Assembly: GCA_016794345.1 (NCBI GenBank)
Contig: JAEUKE010000244.1
Span: 1-64,000 of the forward strand
DNA from: Myxococcales bacterium
Lineage (GTDB): Bacteria > Myxococcota_A > Polyangia > Polyangiales > Polyangiaceae
Reading direction: 5' to 3'
DNA length: 64,000 nt
The notes beneath the pieces are model-generated. The model ran no database searches and had not been told where the DNA came from. It was given only the letters and a program-made list of their open reading frames with translations. Of the stretch, positions 36,456 through 44,148 are shown piece after piece. The position numbers and the translations under genes are program-made. Within the stretch, counting starts at the first letter, position 1, and every line of letters begins with the position of its first letter.

Positions 36456-37118
36456 TCACGGCGGCGGCGAGCCGAGCTCGAACAACCGCCCGACCTCGTA
36501 GACGACCGGCCCCGGCGTGGGGTCTTCCCAAGCAGCGATCGCCGCGCGCGCGACGACCTTCGCGTGGATCGGACGGAAGCTGCGGAGGCCCGGCACGACG
36601 GCGAACGCGCGCATGGCGCGGAGGCCGATGGCCTCGAGGGGGCGATGCTCCTGACGGTCGCCGTCGAGGATCCCCGGCCGCAGCACGCGGGCGCGCGGGA
36701 GCCCGAGGGCGCACACGTCCCGGTCGAGCTCGCCTTTCATGCGGCTGTAGAAGATCGACGAGGACGGGTCCGCGCCCATCGACGAGACGAGGACGACGCA
36801 GTCGACGCCGCCTTCGTACGCGGCGCGGGCGCCGCGCATCTGGAAGGTGTAGTCGACCTCGTATTGGGCCTCCTGGCTGCCCGCCTTCTTCTTCGTGGTC
36901 CCCATCGCGGAGAAGAGCACGTCTCCCCGGACGAGCTCGCGCCAGGACTCCGGCGCGCGGAAGTCGATGACGTGCTCCTCCACCTTCGGGTGATTGCCCT
37001 CGGGCCGCGCGCGCCGAACGAGTGTCACCACGGAGTCGAAGCGAGGATCCTCCTCGAGCAGAGCGAGGATCTCGGAGCCAACGAGGCCCGTCGCGCCAAT
37101 CACGATCGCGGTGGTCAT
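36456..37118 (-). CDS. Atypical SDR NAD(P)-binding protein
   Basis: A 220-aa Rossmann-fold protein of the atypical short-chain dehydrogenase group (HTATIP2/TIP30-like, NmrA-related). The dinucleotide-binding start is IVIGATGLVGSE with G8, G11 and G14. VLFSAMGTTKKKAGS and VLVSSMGADPSS follow, then YSRMKGELDRDV with the YXXXK pair. It may use NADPH as a sensor or reductase cofactor; no substrate can be named. The ATG at 37118 starts the fold directly. It is divergent from the protease module at 37233. Confidence 0.87.
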   Translation of the reverse strand: MTTAIVIGATGLVGSEILALLEEDPRFDSVVTLVRRARPEGNHPKVEEHVIDFRAPESWRELVRGDVLFSAMGTTKKKAGSQEAQYEVDYTFQMRGARAAYEGGVDCVVLVSSMGADPSSSIFYSRMKGELDRDVCALGLPRARVLRPGILDGDRQEHRPLEAIGLRAMRAFAVVPGLRSFRPIHAKVVARAAIAAWEDPTPGPVVYEVGRLFELGSPPP

Positions 37119-37232
37119 CGGTCGTCTTTCTCGCGGCGCCTACTCGCCGCCGACGTCCCCCCTCTATAGCCGGTTCTCGCCTCGGAATTCGTGATTCGCT
37201 GCCCAGGATGGCGGTACGCTGGCCGTCCGATC

Positions 37233-38414
37233 ATGCCGCTCGCCGCGATCACCTCCCACCCTCCCGTACGACGCCCGCCGTCGGCCGTCGTCCTCGATCC
37301 GGACGTCCTCGAAGAGGCGATCTCGCTCCACCACGCTGGGCGCGCCGTCGAGTCGATACAGAAGACGCTCACGCACCTGCTTCCTTTGCAGGCCCTCGGG
37401 GATCTGCGCGAGAGGCCGCTCGTCATCGTGCAGGGCTCGTCGCGCGTCTTCGTTCGTGTCGTCGGCGACGAGGTGGACGTGCGCGTCCCGATGATCCGCC
37501 TCTCGCCGGAGGGCAACCCGACCGCTGCGCTCCGGTACCTCCTCGGTCGCGTGGCAGGATCGGGGCAGCTCCATCAACCCCGGCTGTACGACGAAAACGT
37601 CGTGCTCGAGTTCCGGGACAAGCTCTCGAGGCTCCACCCGCTGAAGCTCCTCGAGGTCCTGCGCCGGATGCCGGTGGAGGCGGACTCGGTCGACGACTGG
37701 ATGATCGATCAGTTCGGCGCCGCCGCGCTCGACCGCGAGCCGATCGAGCCGCTCGCCGAAGACGAGCTCCAGCGCGCCGAGGCCATCTGGGACGCGCATT
37801 TCGCCGAGGTCGAGGAGCTCGTGAAGGAGTCGCAGCGCAAGCGATCCATGTTCTTCCTCAACGAGCTGACGGCGTTTGCGATCCACCACCTGCGCTGCTC
37901 CCTCCCGCTCGCGGGCGCGATCGTGACACGTGTGGTCGAGGCCGCCGCCATCTTCAACGACACCGATCAAGATCCGAACCGCCGCGAGGCCGCCGTCGCC
38001 AAGTTCGCCAAGGAGATGCGGGCGCTGCCCCGCGACGTGCTCCACAAGAACCTCGGGCACGCGAGCTACGCGATCCCGCCCGCGGACCCCGGCACCCGCG
38101 AGGTGCTCGAGGCCAACCTCTCCGCCGACTACCTGGAGACCGTCCGGCGCATCCGCACGGGCGGGCACTCGATGGACGCGACGCTCGCGCTCGTCAGCAG
38201 CTACTCGTTTCTCCTGTCGAAGTTCGGCTGGCCACCCGAGATAGGCGCGTCTTTGCTCCAGGGCCTCGTCGAGGTGAGCGGCAAGCCCTGGCGAGACGCC
38301 TCGGCGACGCTGCTCGCCCACGCGAAGGAGCTGCTCGCGAGCCTGGACGAGGACGACGAGGAGACGGACGACGAGGAGACGGACGAGCACGAGAGCGCGG
38401 AGGTGGCGTCATGA
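37233..38414 (+). CDS. YbjN/CesT-like domain protein, partner of a trypsin-like protease
   Basis: A 393-aa cytosolic protein. The segment from about residue 60 to 160 (LVIVQGSSRVFVRVVGDEVD, NPTAALRYLLGRVAGSGQLH, EADSVDDWMIDQFG) has the layout of a YbjN/type III chaperone-like alpha/beta domain and aligns with the C-terminus of the protease that follows. The rest (residues 190-340) is helical. The tail is a run of Asp/Glu (DEDDEETDDEETDEHE). The start ATG 37233 is the first after the divergent gene. The stop overlaps the protease ATG (ATGA). It probably binds the protease through the shared fold. Confidence 0.75.
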   Translation: MPLAAITSHPPVRRPPSAVVLDPDVLEEAISLHHAGRAVESIQKTLTHLLPLQALGDLRERPLVIVQGSSRVFVRVVGDEVDVRVPMIRLSPEGNPTAALRYLLGRVAGSGQLHQPRLYDENVVLEFRDKLSRLHPLKLLEVLRRMPVEADSVDDWMIDQFGAAALDREPIEPLAEDELQRAEAIWDAHFAEVEELVKESQRKRSMFFLNELTAFAIHHLRCSLPLAGAIVTRVVEAAAIFNDTDQDPNRREAAVAKFAKEMRALPRDVLHKNLGHASYAIPPADPGTREVLEANLSADYLETVRRIRTGGHSMDATLALVSSYSFLLSKFGWPPEIGASLLQGLVEVSGKPWRDASATLLAHAKELLASLDEDDEETDDEETDEHESAEVAS

Positions 38415-39514
38415 ACGACATCGAGTCACTCGGCGTGTTCCAGATCTTCACGGGCGGCGGCACGGGCTCCGCGTTCCTCGTCGACTCGCGCCATCTGGTG
38501 AGCAACTGCCACGTGGTCTCCCCCTACCGCGAGGTCGGCGTCGAGATGCGGGACAAGCGGCGCGTAGTCGGCCGCGTGCGGCGGATCCACCCGAAGCGCG
38601 ACCTGGCGGTCATCGAGCTCGACGGCGCGCTCGATCACGCGGTGATGCCCATCGAGACGAGCGAGCCGCTGACCGCCAAACAACCCGTCCACATCCTCGG
38701 GTTCCCGGTGGGCCTGCCGCTCTCGCTCACCGAAGGCGTCATCTCCCATCCGCGCCAGCTGTTCGACGGGCAGCACTACCTCCAGACCGACGCGGCCATC
38801 AACCCCGGCAACTCCGGCGGGCCCATCCTCGACGACTCGCGGCGGATCGTCGGCGTGACCACGTGCAAGTACCGTTCGGCGGACAACGTCGGGTTCGGCA
38901 TCCCCGCGGCCGACGTGCAGCGCTTCGTGGACGACTTCCGCCGCCAGGACGCGACCTTCGGGGTGGAGTGCCCCGCGTGTGAGGCACTGATCACACACGC
39001 CGTCCGCTACTGCAGCGGGTGCGGCTCGGACCTCGAGGGCCTCGAGCTCGACTCGTATTTCGCGCCGCCCGAGAGCCACCCCGTCGTTACGTTCGTGGAG
39101 GGCGCTCTGACGAAGGCCAACGTCGATCCGGTGCTCGCCCGGCACGGGCACCAGAACTGGTCCTTCTACAGCGGCTCGGCGCCCATCCAGGTGTGGTGCT
39201 GTTGCTCCGAGCACCTCTGCTTCTCCTCGGCGCTCGCGCAACCTGGAAAGAAGCAGCTCGGCGATCTGTTCCGGTACCTACTCTCCGGAGAGCACGCGCC
39301 GTTCAGCTTCGAGCTGAGCGACAACATCATCCGGCTCAACCTCACCGTGCACATGTCGGACGTGTTCTCGCCAGCCGAGCACGACGATCTCTCGATCGGC
39401 ATCGCGCGTTTCCTCGAGGCCGCGGACCGATACGACAACCACCTCATCGAGACCTACGGCTGCGAGCCATCCCCCGAGACGCAGCTGACGTTCCTCAAAG
39501 AACAGGCCCGCTGA
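38411..39514 (+). CDS. Trypsin-like serine protease with zinc ribbon and YbjN/CesT-like domain
   Basis: A 367-aa protein. Residues 1-175 are a DegP-like chymotrypsin-fold protease with His34 (SNCHVV), Asp64 (KRDLAVIEL) and Ser135 (NPGNSGGPI), so it is likely active. Residues 187-204 form a zinc ribbon (CPAC...CSGC). Residues about 220-350 are a YbjN/CesT-like domain (RYLLSGEHAPFSFEL, EAADRYDNHLIETYG). No signal peptide or PDZ domain is present, so it acts in the cytoplasm. It is coupled to the preceding gene by ATGA. The pair resembles trypsin-based conflict or regulated-proteolysis modules known from bacteria; that role is inference. Confidence 0.82.
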   Translation: MNDIESLGVFQIFTGGGTGSAFLVDSRHLVSNCHVVSPYREVGVEMRDKRRVVGRVRRIHPKRDLAVIELDGALDHAVMPIETSEPLTAKQPVHILGFPVGLPLSLTEGVISHPRQLFDGQHYLQTDAAINPGNSGGPILDDSRRIVGVTTCKYRSADNVGFGIPAADVQRFVDDFRRQDATFGVECPACEALITHAVRYCSGCGSDLEGLELDSYFAPPESHPVVTFVEGALTKANVDPVLARHGHQNWSFYSGSAPIQVWCCCSEHLCFSSALAQPGKKQLGDLFRYLLSGEHAPFSFELSDNIIRLNLTVHMSDVFSPAEHDDLSIGIARFLEAADRYDNHLIETYGCEPSPETQLTFLKEQAR

Positions 39515-39529
39515 GGGATCGGCGGCGGG

Positions 39530-40546
39530 TCAGAACGGATCCACGGTGAGCTTCTCGCGCACCGACGACGAGCAGGAGCTGCCGCCGAGGCCCCCGCAGA
39601 AGTCCTGGTCGGCCCACGCGTCGTCGCCGCCGAAGCCGACCACCGCGAGATCCGTCACGAGCGGCGCCGCCTCCTCACCCGCGTTCACGTACGGCGGGAG
39701 CAGGTCGTAGGCGCTCGGATCGGCGACGCCGTCGGGCGCGCAGTCCTCCTCGAAACAAGGCACCACGCTGATCCCCTCGCAGATCTGGATTGTCGCGTAC
39801 GTGGCGTGTTTGTCGGCCGACGGGAAGACGACCCAGCGCGGCTCGCCGGTCTCCGGGTCGGGGACGTGCACGAGCTCCGTGAGCTCCGCGCCGATGAAGA
39901 CGCGGCCGTGATCGTTGGCCGTCCCCTCGTGCGCTGCGGTGTAGGCCTTGGACACGCGCACGTCGCCGGGGCCCATCCCGGAGAGCGGAACGAGCTGGAG
40001 CGCGACGCGCTCCGAGTCGCCGTTGTGGGAGGTGAAGCCGCCACACGAGCCGTAGTCCTTCGAATACCCGAGCATGATGTGGACCTGGAGGAGATCGCCC
40101 GAGCGGGTGACGCGACCGACGTCGCCGACCACGGCGGTCGCGTCGCCGACCAGCGACTCGTCTTCGTCCAGCCGGAGCATGGGCCGGAGGCGTGAGAGCG
40201 CCGCGTCCTCCCACGCGTCGACGATATCGTCATCGTCGAGATCCGCGCACGGCGGGTCCCCCGGCACGTCCAGGCACTCGGCGACCCCGAACGGGAGGTT
40301 CACCTCGAGGACGAGACCGGGCTCGGCGTCGAGCAGGGTGTGGACCTCGAGCGCAAACGAGCCTCCGGCCCCCGTCGTGCTCGACGCCGTGCTCGAGCCG
40401 GCCGTCGTGGTGGTCGCGCCGGACGTGACGGTGGCCGAGCCGCTCGAAGCGGCCGCGCCGCCGGCGCCGGCGCCGGCCGTCTCCTTCGAGTCCTCACAGC
40501 CTGCACAGAACGAGAAGAGAAGAAGGGCGCCGACGACGAGCCTCAC
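39530..40546 (-). CDS. Lipoprotein of unknown function
   Basis: A 338-aa lipoprotein. Signal LVVGALLLFSFCAGC has its lipobox Cys at residue 17. A Gly/Ser/Thr linker follows (ATVTSGATTTTAGSSTASST). The globular part includes DDIVDAWEDAALSRLRPML, HNGDSERVAL and SADKHATYATI, a pattern faintly like Vps62-type or metal-binding surface proteins. At least nine Cys (CGGF, CEGIS, CFEEDC, CGGLGGSSC) suggest disulfides. GTG start. It ends 16 bp past the protease stop, convergently. Confidence 0.7.
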   Translation of the reverse strand: MRLVVGALLLFSFCAGCEDSKETAGAGAGGAAASSGSATVTSGATTTTAGSSTASSTTGAGGSFALEVHTLLDAEPGLVLEVNLPFGVAECLDVPGDPPCADLDDDDIVDAWEDAALSRLRPMLRLDEDESLVGDATAVVGDVGRVTRSGDLLQVHIMLGYSKDYGSCGGFTSHNGDSERVALQLVPLSGMGPGDVRVSKAYTAAHEGTANDHGRVFIGAELTELVHVPDPETGEPRWVVFPSADKHATYATIQICEGISVVPCFEEDCAPDGVADPSAYDLLPPYVNAGEEAAPLVTDLAVVGFGGDDAWADQDFCGGLGGSSCSSSVREKLTVDPF

Positions 40547-40579
40547 GGAACACAGCGTATCGCCGCCGTCACGCGTCTG

Positions 40580-41146
40580 TCACCGGCTCGCCACGAGCAG
40601 GGCGCGCAGGCGCACGATCACCGCGCTCCCGACCCGGTGGGTCAGGTAGCGGTCGAATCGACCCGTCGTCGGCCCCCGCTCCGCGACGCCGAGCTCCCCC
40701 GGCCGCTGCGGGACGGTGAAGTAGGCCGCGCCGGCGTGGGTGAACACCACCTCGGCCTCACCCGTTGCCACGGTCGACAGATCGAGCGAGAGGTCGAGCG
40801 ACGGATCGCCGACGTCCACGCGCGGGCCCACCCAGAGCTGATCCTCCGCGCGGAGCGAGTAGCCGCCGGCGCGAAGCCGCATGAGCTCGTGTTTGGCGAT
40901 CACGAGCGGTCTCCCGGCCACGAGCGAGGCGATCTCGACGAGGCTCCGCTCGACGAGCGCGGGCAAGGGATGCGCCGACCGCTCGAACAGGCCTCGATGC
41001 GCGAGATCGAACGCCTCGAAGCCGGCCTCTTCGGCGGCGCGGCGAGCCTCCGCGAGCACCGCCTCGGGCACCACGCCGCGCGCCGAGGCGGACCGGAACG
41101 TGGCTCGTCCGAACGACGAGACGAGCTCGCCGAGCCCCTCGTTCAT
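40580..41146 (-). CDS. Hypothetical protein coupled to the 2OG oxygenase
   Basis: A 188-aa protein. ATG 41146 overlaps the stop of the oxygenase gene (ATGA), preferred over an ATG 12 bases upstream. It contains RPLVIAKHELMRLRAGGYSL and LSLDLSTVATGEAEVVFTHA, a beta-strand pattern that may itself be a degenerate double-stranded beta helix: AEVVFTHAGAAYFTVPQRPG and the late FDRYLTHRVGSAVIV suggest this. No clear HxD is seen. It is probably cytosolic and works with the oxygenase. Confidence 0.65.
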   Translation of the reverse strand: MNEGLGELVSSFGRATFRSASARGVVPEAVLAEARRAAEEAGFEAFDLAHRGLFERSAHPLPALVERSLVEIASLVAGRPLVIAKHELMRLRAGGYSLRAEDQLWVGPRVDVGDPSLDLSLDLSTVATGEAEVVFTHAGAAYFTVPQRPGELGVAERGPTTGRFDRYLTHRVGSAVIVRLRALLVASR

Positions 41147-41736
41147 CGCGTGAACCACCCTGCCAGCGAGAGCCGCCCGCCCGCGGTGACCTCACGAACA
41201 CGGTGCAAGCTGGTCTCCCCGACGCCGAAGAGGACGCAGCGGTTCGGGAGCGGCTCGATCGTCCTCGTGACCCGTGTGCCGACGACGTCGCCCGATCGCA
41301 GCTCACACTCGTACAGATCGAGCTCCCCTCCTCGGAGCCCGTCGAGCGTGGCGACATAAAAGGCGAACGCGACGCGGCGCCTGCCATCCCGATCGCTGTC
41401 GGCGTGCGGGAGGAGATAGTGGCCGGGCAGGTAGGCGTACGCGCGAACCTCCGCCCCGCACACGACCTCGCCAGTCGTGCGCGAGACCGCGTCGAGCGTC
41501 GCAGGCGACCTCAGCCACTCGACGAAGCGTCCGAACGCGGCGCCCTCCGGCGGCGCGGGCGACGCCATGACGTCGAAGATCTCGTCTTGCAGGCGCTCCG
41601 CGGGCTCCTCGTCGAAGTCCGCAACCAGCTCGCCCAGCAGGGCGGCGTCGATGAAGCCGTCGAGCACCACGTGGGGAAAGGGTCGCGCGGCGGCGTACGC
41701 CTCGGCGAGCCGCGCGATGTCGCCGAAGGACCTCAT
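41143..41736 (-). CDS. 2OG-Fe(II) oxygenase (prolyl 4-hydroxylase-like)
   Basis: A 197-aa dioxygenase that should use 2-oxoglutarate and Fe(II). The metal ligands are His111 and Asp113 (LPHADSD) and His178 (SLHRVREV), and Arg188 (GGRLSLAGWF) fits the 2OG carboxylate. The double-stranded beta-helix strands are GHYLLPHADSD, VAFAFYVATLDGLRGGEL and VLFGVGETSLH. It has no signal peptide. ATG 41736 was chosen over an earlier ATG (41772) since the fold starts with MRSFGDIARL. The coupled downstream gene may be its target or partner. Confidence 0.87.
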   Translation of the reverse strand: MRSFGDIARLAEAYAAARPFPHVVLDGFIDAALLGELVADFDEEPAERLQDEIFDVMASPAPPEGAAFGRFVEWLRSPATLDAVSRTTGEVVCGAEVRAYAYLPGHYLLPHADSDRDGRRRVAFAFYVATLDGLRGGELDLYECELRSGDVVGTRVTRTIEPLPNRCVLFGVGETSLHRVREVTAGGRLSLAGWFTR

Positions 41737-41788
41737 CGCCGAGGGACTCCCATGTCCGCCCCATCGGGGCAAGCGCGAGCGCGGCGGG

Positions 41789-44092
41789 TCACGGCGAGAA
41801 CGACGCGGTGAGCGTGAAGGTGCTCGCCTCCTCGGGCGTGAAGCCGTCGACGACCACCGTCACGACCTGCCCGGCGCTGAGCAGCGCGCTCGCCGTCTCG
41901 CTCTGCCCGGCCTGTCCCGAGTTGCCACACGACAGGTAGGTCGCGGGGTCCACCGGCCCGCAGCCATCACCCAGGTAGACGACGAGGTCGTCCTCGGAGA
42001 CGAGCTCGACCTCGAGCGTGCCGTCGGACGGCGCCACGAAGGAGAACGCGCGGTCGTTGCCGCTGTCGTACGAGCAGACACCCGTGAGATCGAAGAACGG
42101 CGCCGCCGCCGCGAGCGTCCCTTGGATGACGTCGCCGTCCTGAATGGCCGGGAGGCCGGCGCAGAGAGCAGGCCATTCGATCGCGCTGCAGTCCGCGGAG
42201 CATCCGTCGCCCGACGATTGATTGCCGTCGTCGCACGCCTCGGGCCCGTTCACGAGGAGGTCGCCACACGCCGATACGGCGAACTCGGACTCGAGCACGA
42301 ACAGCCCCGTCTCCAGCGGGTTGGCGCCGCGCACGACGACGAGCGCCGGCTGCGAGGGCACGGTCGCGAAGTTCACACGCAGGACGTCCTGCCCGTCATC
42401 CATCCGGCAGCCGAGCTCGCTGCCGGCGTCGAGGCAGTCCCCGAGGACGCTGACGCCGAGGTTGGGGACGCTCGTGAGGCGGAGGGTGAGCTCGCCGGGA
42501 GCCGGTGGCAGGAACGAAAAGGTCTTCGCCGGGTCCGCGATGAACGGATCGCAGAGCGAGACGTAGCCCGTCACGCCGCCTTCGTTGGTGTCGACGATCG
42601 CGTCGCCGACGGAGAGGGGCTCGGCCATCGCGCAGAGCGGCGCGAGCTCGGCCGCGGAGCAATCGGCGCTGCAGCCGTCCCCGGAGACCGTGTTGCCGTC
42701 GTCGCAGACCTCGGCGCCGAGCAGATCGAGGGCGCCGTCGCCACACGCGCCGGGGTCGGCGCAGATCCCGACCTCGGCGTTGGTGAAGACACCGATGCAG
42801 GAGAGCCCGCCTGGGCACTCGGGATCGGCCATCTCGCAGGTCCGCGCGCAGACCGCGTCCTCCACGGTCTCGAACAGGCGGAAGCAGAGCCCGCGGAACG
42901 CCTCACCCTCGGGACCACAATCGGTGAGCGTCGCCGCGCCGGGCTCGCAATACGCGCCGACGGGCGCGACGTCGCCGACCTCGAGCGGCTCGCAGAGGTT
43001 GAGCGTGGTGCAATAGGTGCCGGACGGGCATTCGCTGGTCGCGGACAGGTAGTCGCAGACGGCACGGCAGGTCGGCGGCTCACCCACGCAGAGCCCCCCC
43101 TCCGCGCACCCGGTCGCGACGTCGGAGAGCGTGCAAGCCTCTCCGACGGCGGGCCCCCCCGTCGCGAGGCAAATCCCGGCGGTCTGGGTGGCGTCGAGCG
43201 GAAAACACATCGACCCGGCCTCGCAGCTTCCGGTCGTGCCTGCCGGTCCAGGGGAGCAGGCCTCGTAACAAGCGCCGCTCGCAGGCCCGGACTCCTCACG
43301 ATCGATGAGCGTCTGGTACTGGGAGAGGCAGCGATAGCCGTCCCCACAGAACGGCGGATCCCCGAAGATGCTGCATTCGAACGGCTGGCAGGTCTTCGTC
43401 TCCACGTCGCAGCTCTGCATCGCCTCGTTCGGGCAGTCCTCGAGGGTGTCGCACGCGCCTCCGTGGACCACCCTCGTGTCGAAGGACCAGGCCGGCAGAT
43501 CGAAGCAGAGCCCGCCGGGGACCACGCTCCATGAGCCGTCCTCGGCGCTCTGGATCACCTCGACGAGGCGCGCGTCTTCGATCGCCCCAGCCGCGATGCC
43601 GATCTGATCGGGATCGTAATGGGTGAGCTCCATCGTGCCGCTCTCCTGGAAGAAGGCGCGACGCGGCTGCCCCGCCTCGTCGAAGGCGACCAGGAGGACG
43701 CAGTGCTCACACGTGCCGTAGTCGTCGTCCGGCGACACCGAGAGATCGAAGGTGCCCGGCGTGGGCCAGTTCCCCTCCGGGCCGAAGTAGAGCTCGAACG
43801 TGAGGCGTGTCTTCGCGTACCCCTCGACGGGTGTGTCCACGCGCGCAGAGACCGCAAAGAGCCCCGCCGTGTAGAAATCGAGGGTGGTGTCCGAGACGTT
43901 CATGACCGGACACGGTCCGGGATCGGGCGTGCCGCCCGCGCCGCCGGCACCGGCCGCGCCTTCGCCGCTCTCGCCGCCCCCTCCGGTCGCGCCCGAGGTC
44001 GACGTCGGGCCATCGGGGAGCGCGGGGTCGTCGCAAGCGGCGAGGAAGGCCAAGACGAGGCACGCAGGCGCGGTGCGCAGGAGGGAAGGCAT
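41789..44092 (-). CDS. Large Cys-rich lipoprotein with DUF4215 repeats
   Basis: A 767-aa lipoprotein (ACLVLAFLAAC, Cys20), then a Gly-rich linker. Residues about 80-200 hold a domain shared with the lipoprotein at 58577 (GTFDLSVSPDDDYGTCEHC, FFQESGTMEL, ARLVEV). A Cys-rich central part follows. Two myxobacterial DUF4215 repeats read EVCDDGNTVSGDGCSADC and EACDDGNQSSGDGCSADC, each before a beta-sandwich segment. It should sit on the cell surface held by disulfides. ATG 44092 is the only start next to the signal peptide; no strong ribosome binding site is seen. It is the last gene after the STAND regulator (56-bp gap). Confidence 0.85.
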   Translation of the reverse strand: MPSLLRTAPACLVLAFLAACDDPALPDGPTSTSGATGGGGESGEGAAGAGGAGGTPDPGPCPVMNVSDTTLDFYTAGLFAVSARVDTPVEGYAKTRLTFELYFGPEGNWPTPGTFDLSVSPDDDYGTCEHCVLLVAFDEAGQPRRAFFQESGTMELTHYDPDQIGIAAGAIEDARLVEVIQSAEDGSWSVVPGGLCFDLPAWSFDTRVVHGGACDTLEDCPNEAMQSCDVETKTCQPFECSIFGDPPFCGDGYRCLSQYQTLIDREESGPASGACYEACSPGPAGTTGSCEAGSMCFPLDATQTAGICLATGGPAVGEACTLSDVATGCAEGGLCVGEPPTCRAVCDYLSATSECPSGTYCTTLNLCEPLEVGDVAPVGAYCEPGAATLTDCGPEGEAFRGLCFRLFETVEDAVCARTCEMADPECPGGLSCIGVFTNAEVGICADPGACGDGALDLLGAEVCDDGNTVSGDGCSADCSAAELAPLCAMAEPLSVGDAIVDTNEGGVTGYVSLCDPFIADPAKTFSFLPPAPGELTLRLTSVPNLGVSVLGDCLDAGSELGCRMDDGQDVLRVNFATVPSQPALVVVRGANPLETGLFVLESEFAVSACGDLLVNGPEACDDGNQSSGDGCSADCSAIEWPALCAGLPAIQDGDVIQGTLAAAAPFFDLTGVCSYDSGNDRAFSFVAPSDGTLEVELVSEDDLVVYLGDGCGPVDPATYLSCGNSGQAGQSETASALLSAGQVVTVVVDGFTPEEASTFTLTASFSP

Positions 44093-44148
44093 GACGGGAG
44101 ATTGCCCGCCCCGCTGCGCCGCGCGACTGAAAGTTCGTTGAAAGTTCG

